The notes below the pieces were generated by a model that had not been told where the DNA came from, ran no database searches, and saw only the letters and a list, made by a program, of their open reading frames with translations. Of a stretch of DNA of 64,000 bases, positions 17,542-26,183 are shown piece after piece. Every line of letters starts with the position of its first letter. The stretch's first letter is position 1. Position numbers and translations under genes: made by a program. Source of the stretch: an uncultured Aquimarina sp. (GTDB lineage Bacteria; Bacteroidota; Bacteroidia; Flavobacteriales; Flavobacteriaceae); contig NZ_CANLMP010000004.1 of the NCBI RefSeq assembly GCF_947492405.1, forward strand, positions 310,001 to 374,000. The letters are read 5' to 3'.

Positions 17542-17835
17542 TTAATACAATTCTATTTCCCAATCTTCATAAGGAGGTGCTACTTTAAATTCTGGGTCAC
17601 AATATGAGCGGATATAATCTACGGCTCTTTTTTCTGCATACTTTGCATTCAGAACTTCTCCATGTTCATCTAACTCAATCACATTAGCAAATATGGCAAA
17701 TACTTGTTCTATGGCACTAGGTTCTTCTCCATACAGCTTGAGGTAATCAATACCTTTTAATTCATAGTGTGTGCCGCTTGCCATAAAATAGGCAAAGGTC
17801 CTTAATGCTCCGCTAAATGATTCGCTTAGTTTCAT
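17542..17835 (-). CDS. DUF7677-like protein
   Basis: Protein of 97 residues that matches what I know of DUF7677: LRTFAYFMASGTHYELKGIDYLKL, then EPSAIEQVFAIFANVIELDEHGEV, then KYAEKRAVDYIRSYCDPEF and a final PPYEDWEIELY. The size fits a complete single-domain member. No signal peptide. The family is uncharacterised and recurs in toxin-immunity neighbourhoods. The gene is 26 bp from its downstream neighbour. Confidence 0.6.
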   Translation of the reverse strand: MKLSESFSGALRTFAYFMASGTHYELKGIDYLKLYGEEPSAIEQVFAIFANVIELDEHGEVLNAKYAEKRAVDYIRSYCDPEFKVAPPYEDWEIELY

Positions 17836-17854
17836 ATGTTCTTGTTACCTTGAA

Positions 17855-18607
17855 TTACACTTTTATCCAACCAATACTACTTTGTTCTTTTTCTTTTAAA
17901 ACCACTAAACACCACTCGTTTTGTGTTTTAATCACTATTACATCTTTGTGTTCTATAACGCTTAGTTGATTTCCTGTTTTTACATCTCCTGTACAAGGAT
18001 CTGTTTTCTTTTTGTCATCTATACTCGGCTGTGTTCTTAAGATTCCTGAAAGTATTTTTTGTTCAAATGTGGTATTTAACTTTGTTAATTTAGTATCCGT
18101 ATGAAGTGCAATTATATGCTCGGTAACCGTGTTGTTATTGTCAACAACTAATTCTGATAACAACGTCTCGTTTAAACAACCTATAGCTCTACATAGAACA
18201 TATATAGTGTGTGTTTTTCCTAATTTCATGTCAACTAATGTACCTGATCCATTCCATATTTCAACAAAATCATTGCCTTGTTTTACCAATACTACAGTTG
18301 TTTGATAATGACGAGTATCTTGGTAAATAATATCTTTTTGGCCATCACTATTGAGATCTATTAGATGTACATTATTGCTATTGATATCAAACACCTTTTC
18401 ATCTCCATTTTTAGTTAAAAAGTTAGCGTTTTTAATTTCTGAAAAATCTTTACTATCTATAGGAAGCTCATAGTCTAAAGGTGTTTGTAATAATTGTAAT
18501 TGTGTTTTTACATTATTGTTTTGAGCGTACATCAATACTGTAAAAAACATACCCCAAATACCTGTGAAAATAGTTTTATTAGTCATTTTTGACATATGTT
18601 TTTCCAT
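17855..18607 (-). CDS. secreted protein with a C-terminal SH3-like domain
   Basis: Protein of 250 residues with an N-terminal signal (IFTGIWGMFFTVLMYAQ). A DLNSDGQKDIIYQD segment near residue 85 resembles a single FG-GAP/calcium-binding repeat. The last ~60 residues (TGNQLSVIEHKDVIVIKTQNEWCLV...IGWIK) fit a bacterial SH3 domain. Three ATGs (18607, 18595, 18586) are possible; the later two reduce the overlap with the preceding lipoprotein gene, whose stop is at 18579. Function unknown; exported. Confidence 0.55.
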   Translation of the reverse strand: MEKHMSKMTNKTIFTGIWGMFFTVLMYAQNNNVKTQLQLLQTPLDYELPIDSKDFSEIKNANFLTKNGDEKVFDINSNNVHLIDLNSDGQKDIIYQDTRHYQTTVVLVKQGNDFVEIWNGSGTLVDMKLGKTHTIYVLCRAIGCLNETLLSELVVDNNNTVTEHIIALHTDTKLTKLNTTFEQKILSGILRTQPSIDDKKKTDPCTGDVKTGNQLSVIEHKDVIVIKTQNEWCLVVLKEKEQSSIGWIKV

Positions 18608-20510
18608 TAAACTTTAATACTGAAGTTTCATTAGCAACTGTTTCTTTAGAATCGCATTCTCCATTTTCATCTTCATAGTTTTTAGTCTCAGTAATCTTAC
18701 TTTTTATTATAATATCAAAGTAATCATTAGTCTTTTCTTTAGAAACAATGAGCGTTCTTTTAACTCCTATAAACTCTCCATAACAACTGGTATCCCATTC
18801 ACCTCCGTACTCCATTACATCATAAGTATGTAACACCTTTTTTAAAGAATCTTTCGATTTCATATACAAGGAAATGATTTCTTTACTATATGGGTTTGGT
18901 TTCGAATTATTATGAAAATATACTCTTATACCAAAAGCTCTTTTATTTTCCGAAACCATATATGGAGCTGTGTCTATTTTTATTTCAGCTAATCTTACAG
19001 CATCCGACATCCAACCGTTTGTTTTATAACTTTCAAAATATTTGTGCGTAATCTTAGCTGTTGTATTGTTTGCAACGACAATATGACTGTTTAGCTCGAA
19101 AAATTGTTCGTCATATTCTCCATGAATTTCAGGAATCACAATAATGGTTTCGTTATTATTATTAGGTCGAACTTTAGAAACAACTAAATCTGTTTTAATT
19201 GTTTGTTTGTTTAAACCCAATTGTTGTATTACCTCATCAATTAAAGAATTATTTGTAGTAATGAGTTTAATTTTTCCATTATCTAGTATTTCAAACATCT
19301 CTGTTGTTTCTTGTTTTTCGTCAATCCAAAGGATGTTATTTATGGTTAGTTTATCCTCTTCTATTTTTGATTCAATTCTTGATTGGCCTTCTGCTATTTC
19401 ATCATAAGCAATTACTTTAGAGTCGATAATATCTCCATTCAAATTATAATTGACGAGTACTGATTCCATTTCGTTATCTCCTTTTAACACTATTACCACG
19501 GCAGTATGAAATTTTTGAGAGAATGCTAACCTGTATGAACCTATTCCTCGATAATTATAACCTTCTTTATAAAAATCGGGATATACTTCTTCTAGTTTCA
19601 ATCCTTTTTCGTCGACTTTTTTATAATCCCCTTCTTCTATAAAATCATCAAAATTGGTAGTCTCTTTTAATGGTAAAGACTTTATTCTGATTTTGTTGAT
19701 AATACGGTGAAAACCTGAGTTTTTAAATTGACTTTTAAAAATAGCATCTTGTTGTATAAAGGTACCTTCTTGATATGGGTTTTGATAGGAGTGCGTGGTT
19801 TCAAAACTGGCATAATCTTCATTGTGAATGTGTTTCGTTCTCCAAACATCACCATTGAAATCATGTTTTATACGCAGTTTAGAAGCATTATAATTTTTTG
19901 CTTTTTCGTATTCCTTAAGGTATTCCTGATAATCCTGTTTAGCATTCTTCATTGTTTTAACTAAAGACACATAAAAATTGGACTCATTTTTCTTTTTCTT
20001 ATAGAGCATATAATTTCTAAAATTGCTTCCATATTGAACAATGCCTAATGAATCTCCTTTTTTATAAATGAATACCTTATTATGCAAATACAATCCATTT
20101 GTAAAATTGTCTTTGGTGTATCCCTCAACTTTTTTCTCATCACAAATTGCTAGTTTATAAAAATCATTTTTAAAGTTTCTAAAAATTCCAAAATCTCCTA
20201 TTGGCGAAATGTCCTTTACTTTATAGGCTGAATAGAAGCCGAAATCAGTTTCAGAAAGTCGATCGATAACAATAGCTGCTTTATACATTTCAAAGTTTTC
20301 TGAACCAATCATATGGTTTTCGCCTTGTATCAATTCGTATACTCCCGAAATATCTTCTACAGTCTCAACAGCGTTTTTTGCTTTGACAACTGGTGATTCT
20401 ACAACCTCTTTAATAGCATCCTGTGCCTTGACTACTGGTTCTTTTTTTTCTTTTGTGTTTTTAGCACAAGAGATGAGTGTAAATAAAATTAATATATATA
20501 TGTTTTTCAT
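18579..20510 (-). CDS. large lipoprotein, hypothetical
   Basis: Protein of 643 residues. The signal is very short and ends in LISC with Cys15 as the lipidation site, followed by a Lys/Glu/Ala-rich linker with an imperfect duplication (EPVVKAQDAIKEVVESPVVKAKNAVETV). Residues ~55-170 and ~180-420 look like separate beta-rich domains; ~480-643 form a third with a short Cys cluster (TSCYGEF, NGECDSKE). No enzyme motif is seen. It overlaps the next gene by up to 29 bp, so the pair is co-transcribed. Surface or periplasmic location is inferred from the lipobox. Confidence 0.55.
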   Translation of the reverse strand: MKNIYILILFTLISCAKNTKEKKEPVVKAQDAIKEVVESPVVKAKNAVETVEDISGVYELIQGENHMIGSENFEMYKAAIVIDRLSETDFGFYSAYKVKDISPIGDFGIFRNFKNDFYKLAICDEKKVEGYTKDNFTNGLYLHNKVFIYKKGDSLGIVQYGSNFRNYMLYKKKKNESNFYVSLVKTMKNAKQDYQEYLKEYEKAKNYNASKLRIKHDFNGDVWRTKHIHNEDYASFETTHSYQNPYQEGTFIQQDAIFKSQFKNSGFHRIINKIRIKSLPLKETTNFDDFIEEGDYKKVDEKGLKLEEVYPDFYKEGYNYRGIGSYRLAFSQKFHTAVVIVLKGDNEMESVLVNYNLNGDIIDSKVIAYDEIAEGQSRIESKIEEDKLTINNILWIDEKQETTEMFEILDNGKIKLITTNNSLIDEVIQQLGLNKQTIKTDLVVSKVRPNNNNETIIVIPEIHGEYDEQFFELNSHIVVANNTTAKITHKYFESYKTNGWMSDAVRLAEIKIDTAPYMVSENKRAFGIRVYFHNNSKPNPYSKEIISLYMKSKDSLKKVLHTYDVMEYGGEWDTSCYGEFIGVKRTLIVSKEKTNDYFDIIIKSKITETKNYEDENGECDSKETVANETSVLKFNGKTYVKND

Positions 20511-20524
20511 TTATGTAATGTTCT

Positions 20525-21142
20525 CTATTTTTTACAATAATTTAAAATAGTGTCTGTTTTAGTAATTTCTCTGTTTTTATAAAAATTGATAGTTCCATAA
20601 TAATTTAAAGTATCATTTTCACAAAACTTCAAATTAAACTCAGCAATATGGTAATTCGAATACATATCTAAAACTTCAACACTAAAACCGCCTGGATCTT
20701 CTTCGTGTTCTATAAAATAATACGTCCCCGCATCGTTAAAAGGCATAAAAAAAGAACCTTTGGTGTATTCATAGAAATTGATATGATACGCTACATCTCC
20801 AATTGAATGGATCGAATTTTTCTTAGAATTCTTCAAAAAGTTACTATCAATCTGATGCTTTGTTTTTTCAGAAACAATTGTTTTTATGGCCTTTTGTAGA
20901 ACATTTTCATCTTCTGAAGGATTTTTAATGATATATAAATCTGGATATACCTTTGATTGTATAAACTCCATTTTTATAAAAAAAAGTTTATTGATTGTGA
21001 TACCAGTACCAATAGTCATTAACAAAATAAGCACTCCAATTATTCTTACTTTTTTTCGGAAAATCCATTTAAAGATTGTAAACAAAAAGAATAAGACTAT
21101 AATTACAAGTAGTAATAAGAAAATGATTAGTATAATTTCCAT
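20525..21142 (-). CDS. membrane-anchored hypothetical protein
   Basis: Protein of about 205 residues from ATG 21142 (MEIILIIFLLLL); the GTG at 21160 is an alternative. Two hydrophobic segments (residues ~2-24 and ~36-55) flank a short basic linker (KWIFRKKVR), so the rest is probably periplasmic. The outer part is beta-rich with FMPFNDAGTYYFIEHEEDPGGFSVEVLDMYSNY and CENDTLNYYG. No family recognised. It lies 14 bp from the large lipoprotein gene. Confidence 0.5.
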   Translation of the reverse strand: MEIILIIFLLLLVIIVLFFLFTIFKWIFRKKVRIIGVLILLMTIGTGITINKLFFIKMEFIQSKVYPDLYIIKNPSEDENVLQKAIKTIVSEKTKHQIDSNFLKNSKKNSIHSIGDVAYHINFYEYTKGSFFMPFNDAGTYYFIEHEEDPGGFSVEVLDMYSNYHIAEFNLKFCENDTLNYYGTINFYKNREITKTDTILNYCKK

Positions 21143-21183
21143 TTGTATCTTTTTAAGCACCTCAGTTTTCAGCTAATCAGCTG

Positions 21184-21543
21184 TTACTGTTTATATGGCT
21201 TTAAATCTATAGTCAACGCTTCTATTTTATTTACTATTTCCTGCCTATTTTTACTTTCGAAAGTAATTTCGGGGTCAAAATTCTCAGGAACTTTTTCTAC
21301 TATTTTTTTCTTAGGGTTATACTTTTCAACAAGGTTAAAAACTTCTAATATGTACTTCCCGTTCAGATCACCTTTAGGATACCAAATCAACTCTATACAT
21401 CTATTTTTTTGAATATTCGAAATAGAAAGTAGTGTTGAGCTAGAAAACTCATACAAACGGTTTTCTTCATTTATGTCTTGTTCGTAAAACATATTCCAGT
21501 TCACTTTCCATCCTGAAGGTACTCGTAGAGCTTGTAATTTCAT
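21184..21543 (-). CDS. hypothetical protein, immunity-array member
   Basis: Protein of 119 residues beginning MKLQALRVPSGWKVNWNMFYEQD, a conserved-looking N-terminus that I have seen in small uncharacterised proteins of toxin-immunity loci. A strand pair (RCIELIWYPKGDLNGKYILEVF) and a charged helical C-terminus follow. No signal peptide. It starts 1 bp after the end of the next upstream gene, suggesting translational coupling. Confidence 0.5.
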   Translation of the reverse strand: MKLQALRVPSGWKVNWNMFYEQDINEENRLYEFSSSTLLSISNIQKNRCIELIWYPKGDLNGKYILEVFNLVEKYNPKKKIVEKVPENFDPEITFESKNRQEIVNKIEALTIDLKPYKQ

Positions 21544-21544
21544 T

Positions 21545-21850
21545 TTAGCTCTTGTATTTAAATTTATTCAATATTTTTTTTAGCACTCCATCATCTATCC
21601 GCTTTATAGGCAGCTCAGCAATCAGATAAGGAATGTTTCTGTTTGCATTATTTATCTCATAAAACTCCGTCTCTCTATATCTAAGTCTTAATAAATACAC
21701 TGTTTTGTCATTAGAGCAATAGAAATCAACTTCACTTTTTTCATCAAATTCGATAGGTATTTGATGAATATCAATTATTTTCCACCCATCTAACTGCCTG
21801 TTATATCCATTTTGGGATTTTGCTCTATTTTCGAATTCTATTATTGTCAT
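21545..21850 (-). CDS. small hypothetical protein
   Basis: Protein of 101 residues. It has an N-terminal FENRAKSQNGYNRQLDGWKIIDI, then strands (SEVDFYCSNDKTVYLLRLRYRETEFYEIN) and a basic helix at the end. It lies 1 bp upstream of the preceding gene and 18 bp from a membrane protein gene. No signal peptide. No family recognised. Confidence 0.45.
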   Translation of the reverse strand: MTIIEFENRAKSQNGYNRQLDGWKIIDIHQIPIEFDEKSEVDFYCSNDKTVYLLRLRYRETEFYEINNANRNIPYLIAELPIKRIDDGVLKKILNKFKYKS

Positions 21851-21868
21851 TTCTTACCTTTTTCTTAA

Positions 21869-22189
21869 CTAACTCAAAAACCTATCTAATACTCTATAAT
21901 TTACACCTACAATAATAGTTATGATCAATAGACACATCAGGCGGATAATTACTGCTTTTATACTGTTATTTAATTTCTTTTTCAAGTAAGAAATATCCAA
22001 AATGATATAAAGCAATAGAGTAATACCTGCTATAACGGTTGTAATATGAAGCTCTCTTAACTCTTCGATAAACCCGCTATTTTCTTTTTCTAAAACAAGT
22101 TTCATATAAACTACACCCAATAAAACAGCAATAATGCCCCAAATTGAGTACGATAAAATTTGTTTTAGGATTTTTATAATTACATTCAT
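21869..22189 (-). CDS. small membrane protein, paralogue 1 of 2
   Basis: Protein of 106 residues from ATG 22189 (MNVIIKILKQILSY); a TTG at 22234 is unlikely. Three transmembrane segments are visible (IWGIIAVLLGVVYM; TTVIAGITLLLYIILDI; IIRLMCLLIITIIVG). A DISYLKKKLNN segment between the second and third helices is shared with the paralogue at 22304-22645 (DIFYLKKKLKS), as is the N-terminal ILKQIL(S/T)Y. Membrane immunity proteins of this size are known for membrane-acting toxins; here that is inference. Confidence 0.6.
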   Translation of the reverse strand: MNVIIKILKQILSYSIWGIIAVLLGVVYMKLVLEKENSGFIEELRELHITTVIAGITLLLYIILDISYLKKKLNNSIKAVIIRLMCLLIITIIVGVNYRVLDRFLS

Positions 22190-22303
22190 TTTATGTAAAG
22201 TGTATTTCAATTCTAAAACTATTGGATAAAACAATTACTTTGTTTTGTTATTTTGAGTAGTTTTTTCTCCAGTTGTTGATGAATTATTTTTACTTTTTGT
22301 TTT

Positions 22304-22645
22304 CTAAATGACATCTACAACTTTTTCTAACACATAATGCACTATTGAAACAAATGCAGTGATAACAAGAAGAAAACCAAACCGAATAACACTAGATTTA
22401 CTATTAGATTTTAGCTTCTTTTTCAAATAAAAAATATCTAATAAAATAAATAAAAATGCAATTACAACTCCAATTACAAGACCTACATGAAATAACCCCA
22501 AATCAAAGAAAATATGGAGTAGGTACCATAAACCCTCCGTAGATGCTTTATTAGGGCCTAATACAATTCTCATATAGCCAATGCCTAATAAAATGGCAAT
22601 GGTTGTCCAAATTAGATAGGTTAGGATTTGTTTTAAAAATTTCAA
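22304..22645 (-). CDS. small membrane protein, paralogue 2 of 2
   Basis: Protein of 113 residues with three to four hydrophobic segments and the shared pattern FLKQILTYLIW, then DIFYLKKKLKSNSKSSVIR. No ATG is available upstream before an in-frame stop, and the alignment with the paralogue begins exactly at the TTG codon at 22645, so a TTG start is likely. It is separated by 16 bp from the end of the preceding DUF3298-like gene. The two are probably tandem duplicates that have diverged considerably. Confidence 0.55.
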   Translation of the reverse strand: MKFLKQILTYLIWTTIAILLGIGYMRIVLGPNKASTEGLWYLLHIFFDLGLFHVGLVIGVVIAFLFILLDIFYLKKKLKSNSKSSVIRFGFLLVITAFVSIVHYVLEKVVDVI

Positions 22646-22661
22646 GTGTAGCTTTATATGT

Positions 22662-24305
22662 TTAATTTTTATTTATTAATTCCATTAAATTATGTTTTTT
22701 ATTTAACTCAGAAACCGCTATTCTACCTAGGTTTGTTTGTATTTCTGAAATACATATATCATCATATTTGCTTCCTTTATAAAAAGTTATGGGTTCTAAA
22801 GTAATTGTATCGTTTGTTTTAAAAACAGCGTCTACTTCAAATTGTTGAACCAATGGAGTATCTAACAAAATAACTGTTTCTTTATATATATTATTGACAT
22901 ATACTTTCATCTCCTTAACTCTAGCATTTTGATAAAAGAGCGCTTTGGATTTAACATACCCGTTGATTACACTTAATTTTATAGGTTTCATAATCAAATC
23001 ATTAGGTTTCAACAAATTCTTATTAGAGTATTTACCTGATAAAAAGGATTTATCCGAACTCAAATCCAGCTGCAAATTTATTTTTACTTTGGCACCAGGC
23101 TTAAAAACATAAGCAGTCGAATATCTGGTATCTGATAAATTTGAAATTGGATATCGATTATCATTAAAATTGGAATCGATTTTAAAGAATAAATTTTCAT
23201 TAAAAGTTAGGTCTGTATTTGAGCAACACCTTCCAAACATTTTATCCGACCACACATCTACTTTATCAATTTTTTCATATTTATAGTAGTCAAAAATAGT
23301 AGGAAACTCTTCACTATATTGTTTTATTTCGCTGATGCTTACTGAATCAATGGTAGCTTGAATAACTTTTTTAGAAGAGTCGGTTTCCAGTAATTCTTTA
23401 TAGGTTAGCGGAAATCCTATTTCACAAGGAGTCATGGCATGTGGATATGAAGGAGTAATTGTTATCCCATTTTTTGTGAGCACCCAAGAATAATATTCCC
23501 AAATCCATTCACCATCTGTAAAATATCCACATTCATCATCAAAATCAGTATCGTTTTCATACTTTCTTTTTAATAATTGAAAGTGATCTAAATTGGGATA
23601 CAGATCTGTTATTCTATCTAATTGTTTTTTGTTTTTGAAATCAAAATTATATCCTACCATATTGTGATTGGGATGTGCTCCTCCACAATAAATAGATGAA
23701 TACTCTGTAAAACTAATATATTGATTAGATATGAGTTCCATTTCAATATTTATATCTGCCCAACCGCAATCTAATCCTATGGTAGCATAATTTGCATGTA
23801 TCGTATCTAGTTTTGGGTTCATAAATTCACGCTCAGATGAAGTAAATCCATTACCAAGCCTGAATAGTGATTTTTTGGAATACTTTTCTGTAAACCAAAC
23901 AAGCTCTTTTGTATTATGAATAGTTATGCTATCTCTGGCATACTCCAAGTTCATTAATTTATAATCATCAATTTTCTTGGTTGTTTTGTTCAAATCAACT
24001 TGTAACGTTTTCCCTTTGTTTTTCCAAGTGCCCGCTATTGTATCCTTGTTTATTATTAGCGTAAATAATTCTTTTTGTTCCTTTATATCAGAAAATTTCT
24101 CAAAAAGAACTAACTCATTATTACTAAAACTTCCTTCTAATTGAATGTTTTGTAGCTGAGATTTATAAAAATAAAATGCCGTTGCCCGATCATCATTATA
24201 ATCTATATCTAGTTCTAAAAATATTCGATGCTTCCCGATAGTTCCTTCATAGGTTTGCGCTTGAATACTGATTGAACAAAAGATAAATAGTATATAATAT
24301 TTCAT
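22662..24305 (-). CDS. secreted DUF3298-like protein with an apparent NADase-type glycan-binding domain
   Basis: Protein of 547 residues with a signal peptide (KYYILFIFCSISIQAQ). Residues ~130-330 carry the DUF3298/RsiV-like signature, notably YCGGAHPN at 206-213 and a following NFDFKNKKQLDRITDLY. Residues ~390-535 fit the beta-sandwich I know as the NADase-type glycan-binding domain: INGYVKSKALFYQNARVKEMKVYVNN, then LLDTPLVQQFEV and FYKGSKYDDICISEIQ. No NADase catalytic domain accompanies it. It may be a periplasmic or surface binding protein. The combination is unusual to me. Confidence 0.6.
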   Translation of the reverse strand: MKYYILFIFCSISIQAQTYEGTIGKHRIFLELDIDYNDDRATAFYFYKSQLQNIQLEGSFSNNELVLFEKFSDIKEQKELFTLIINKDTIAGTWKNKGKTLQVDLNKTTKKIDDYKLMNLEYARDSITIHNTKELVWFTEKYSKKSLFRLGNGFTSSEREFMNPKLDTIHANYATIGLDCGWADINIEMELISNQYISFTEYSSIYCGGAHPNHNMVGYNFDFKNKKQLDRITDLYPNLDHFQLLKRKYENDTDFDDECGYFTDGEWIWEYYSWVLTKNGITITPSYPHAMTPCEIGFPLTYKELLETDSSKKVIQATIDSVSISEIKQYSEEFPTIFDYYKYEKIDKVDVWSDKMFGRCCSNTDLTFNENLFFKIDSNFNDNRYPISNLSDTRYSTAYVFKPGAKVKINLQLDLSSDKSFLSGKYSNKNLLKPNDLIMKPIKLSVINGYVKSKALFYQNARVKEMKVYVNNIYKETVILLDTPLVQQFEVDAVFKTNDTITLEPITFYKGSKYDDICISEIQTNLGRIAVSELNKKHNLMELINKN

Positions 24306-24318
24306 TTTAAGATTTGTT

Positions 24319-24708
24319 TTACTTCACGGTTGCTTTACTAACCGCCATTTCTAACTCTTCAAAAGCTTTTTTCTGATTGGAAGCAAGTAAGGTTTGCTTT
24401 ATTTTCTCGGCAATTATTTCAATAATGTTTCTTCTTGCTTTAACACTTTTACCAAAATAAGCATTCATTATTGAACTTGGTATGATATAATTTATTTTTA
24501 TAGTATCCTCGCTTACGAAAAAGATTTTCACAGCGTGCATGGAACTTTTTTTAAGGATAAGACATTGTGCAATTTGTCCATTAGTATCTCTTCTAACTTC
24601 CCATTTATCGTATTCTTTAGAACACTCAAAAGTAGATGAAGTTTTTAAAAATTCTCGAAGTGTATCTAACGAATGATATTCGCTATTAATAGTAATTATT
24701 TTTTCCAT
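24319..24708 (-). CDS. hypothetical protein
   Basis: Protein of about 129 residues from ATG 24708 (MEKIITINSEYHS); ATG 24714 is an equally possible start. An alpha/beta layout is visible (EKIITINSEYHSLDTLREFL; WEVRRDTNGQIAQCLILKKSS; AVKIFFVSEDTIKINYIIPSS). A basic helix lies near the C-terminus (AYFGKSVKARRNIIEIIAEKIKQTLL). No signal peptide. It sits 13 bp upstream of the DUF3298-like gene and 36 bp from the lipoprotein gene, so probably part of the same transcript. Confidence 0.5.
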   Translation of the reverse strand: MEKIITINSEYHSLDTLREFLKTSSTFECSKEYDKWEVRRDTNGQIAQCLILKKSSMHAVKIFFVSEDTIKINYIIPSSIMNAYFGKSVKARRNIIEIIAEKIKQTLLASNQKKAFEELEMAVSKATVK

Positions 24709-24744
24709 TTGCATAAACAATTTGATTTTAAATATTCTAAAAAA

Positions 24745-25311
24745 TTAATAATCCATTTTAATGAGTTCTCCATTTAATTTATACCTAAACCTAAAAGTTG
24801 TACCCCCATTTTCTGGTTTTAGATTAACATGATATTCGGCCTTTGAAATATCTCCGTTTTTTGGAAAAAAAATATAAGCAGTGCTCAATGTTGGATTTTC
24901 TGTTTTTTTCTCCTCATTTAATTGTTTACTCGACTTTTCTGTCAACTCTCCTAATTTTGAAAGATTAATTTTATCATTTAATTGAAACATGAAATCTGCT
25001 GCTTCACTTCCTTCAGGAACTTCAAGAGAAATTTCAGAGTTTTGTTTCCAAGTATCTTGAGTTAGATTCCATTGTCCCATTTTTAATGATCCGGGATTTT
25101 CAGTAACAGTTACTCCCACAATATTTCCAATAGAATTATTGTGAGTAATTGTCAAGTCCGTGAAATAAGAATTATCTCCAAATTTGCTTTTTATTTCTTT
25201 TTCTATGGCTTCAAATCCTTTTACATCTGCAGAATGCATATCGGATGACCCACTACAGGAGATTAATATAATTGTTGAGATTAGTACTAGTGTAAATTTC
25301 AATACTTTCAT
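24745..25311 (-). CDS. small lipoprotein, first gene of the minus-strand array
   Basis: Protein of 188 residues with a classic lipoprotein signal (LKFTLVLISTIILISC, Cys19). The mature part is beta-rich with IGNIVGVTVTENPGSLKMGQWNLTQDTW and, near the end, NGGTTFRFRYKLNGELIKM. No named family. It is the most upstream gene of the 25-kb array seen here; the 134 bp before it hold the likely promoter. An inverted repeat CAGTGT...ACACTG (25315-25340) lies directly before the ATG and could fold in the mRNA leader; its meaning is unclear. Confidence 0.55.
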   Translation of the reverse strand: MKVLKFTLVLISTIILISCSGSSDMHSADVKGFEAIEKEIKSKFGDNSYFTDLTITHNNSIGNIVGVTVTENPGSLKMGQWNLTQDTWKQNSEISLEVPEGSEAADFMFQLNDKINLSKLGELTEKSSKQLNEEKKTENPTLSTAYIFFPKNGDISKAEYHVNLKPENGGTTFRFRYKLNGELIKMDY

Positions 25312-25445
25312 TTTCAGTGTGTTTTTCTATTAATACACTGATAAAAGTATAAAGGAAGGTGGATACAGAAAATAGAGAATCTATTTTTGAAGTTTTAGAA
25401 TGAATAAGTGCTATAGTTCAAAAAATATTCGCGAAAGAGGTAATT

Positions 25446-26183
25446 TTAGCTATTGTTCCAGTTTAAAAAAACATTTAAAAAGTGTTCCTTTTTTCGAGAA
25501 GAAACTGGTATTTTCTTTCCGTTTTTCAGGTAAATAACACCCGACTTATCGTATTTGTCAATAAATTTTAAGTTGACCATATACGACTGGTGTGGGCGTG
25601 TAAAATTAGCTTTAGAAAGACGGTCTTCAAATTCCTTTAAGGTTTTTGAAACCATATACTTTTTATTATCACTGCAGTAAAAAGTAGTATATCCTTTATC
25701 TGACTCACAAAATAAAAGTTGCTTTAAATCTATAACCTGAAAACTATCATGAAGGGATAATATCAATTTAGAGTCTTCATTATTCCAGACTTCCTTAACG
25801 GTTTTTATCTGTTGCTTTTGTTCATCTATTGGTAATTTGCTAACTTTTTGCAACGCTATTTGTAGTTCTTCTATATCTACTGGTTTTAAAAGATAATCTA
25901 CTGCACCAATTTTTAAAGCTTTAAGGGCGTATTCCTCGTAAGCGGTAATAAATATTACTTTGAAATGAAGGTTTTCGGTCTGATCTAAAACATCAAAACC
26001 AGTACCATCGGTAAGGTTAATGTCTAAAAATATTAAATCAGGTTTGCAAGCATTTGCTACTATTACTGCTTCTTTTACAGATTCACATTCGCCTATTACT
26101 TCTACCTCCGTTTCTACTAACTGTAATAAATTCAGTAAGCCTTTTCTAATATATGCTTTATCTTCGACTATCAATGCTTTCAT
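25446..26183 (-). CDS. LytTR-family response regulator
   Basis: Protein of 245 residues. The N-terminal receiver (~1-120) has the acidic pocket (VEDKAY near 6-11) and phospho-acceptor Asp54 in LIFLDINLTDGTGFDVL; the C-terminal LytTR DNA-binding domain (~140-245) has TRPHQSYMVNLKFIDKY and IPVSSRKKEHFL. It overlaps the 3' end of the adjacent TPR kinase gene by 1 bp (TAATG), so the two form a cognate pair. Its target is unknown; it is one of two LytTR regulators in this window that could bind the boxes described at 28593, 32364, 40013, 41983 and 49371. Confidence 0.9.
   Translation of the reverse strand: MKALIVEDKAYIRKGLLNLLQLVETEVEVIGECESVKEAVIVANACKPDLIFLDINLTDGTGFDVLDQTENLHFKVIFITAYEEYALKALKIGAVDYLLKPVDIEELQIALQKVSKLPIDEQKQQIKTVKEVWNNEDSKLILSLHDSFQVIDLKQLLFCESDKGYTTFYCSDNKKYMVSKTLKEFEDRLSKANFTRPHQSYMVNLKFIDKYDKSGVIYLKNGKKIPVSSRKKEHFLNVFLNWNNS

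Noticed and set aside
25315..25340. CAGTGT...ACACTG inverted repeat as a terminator for the upstream LytTR gene
   Set aside because: The loop is long, no T-run follows and it abuts the next ATG; it may be a leader hairpin or chance.
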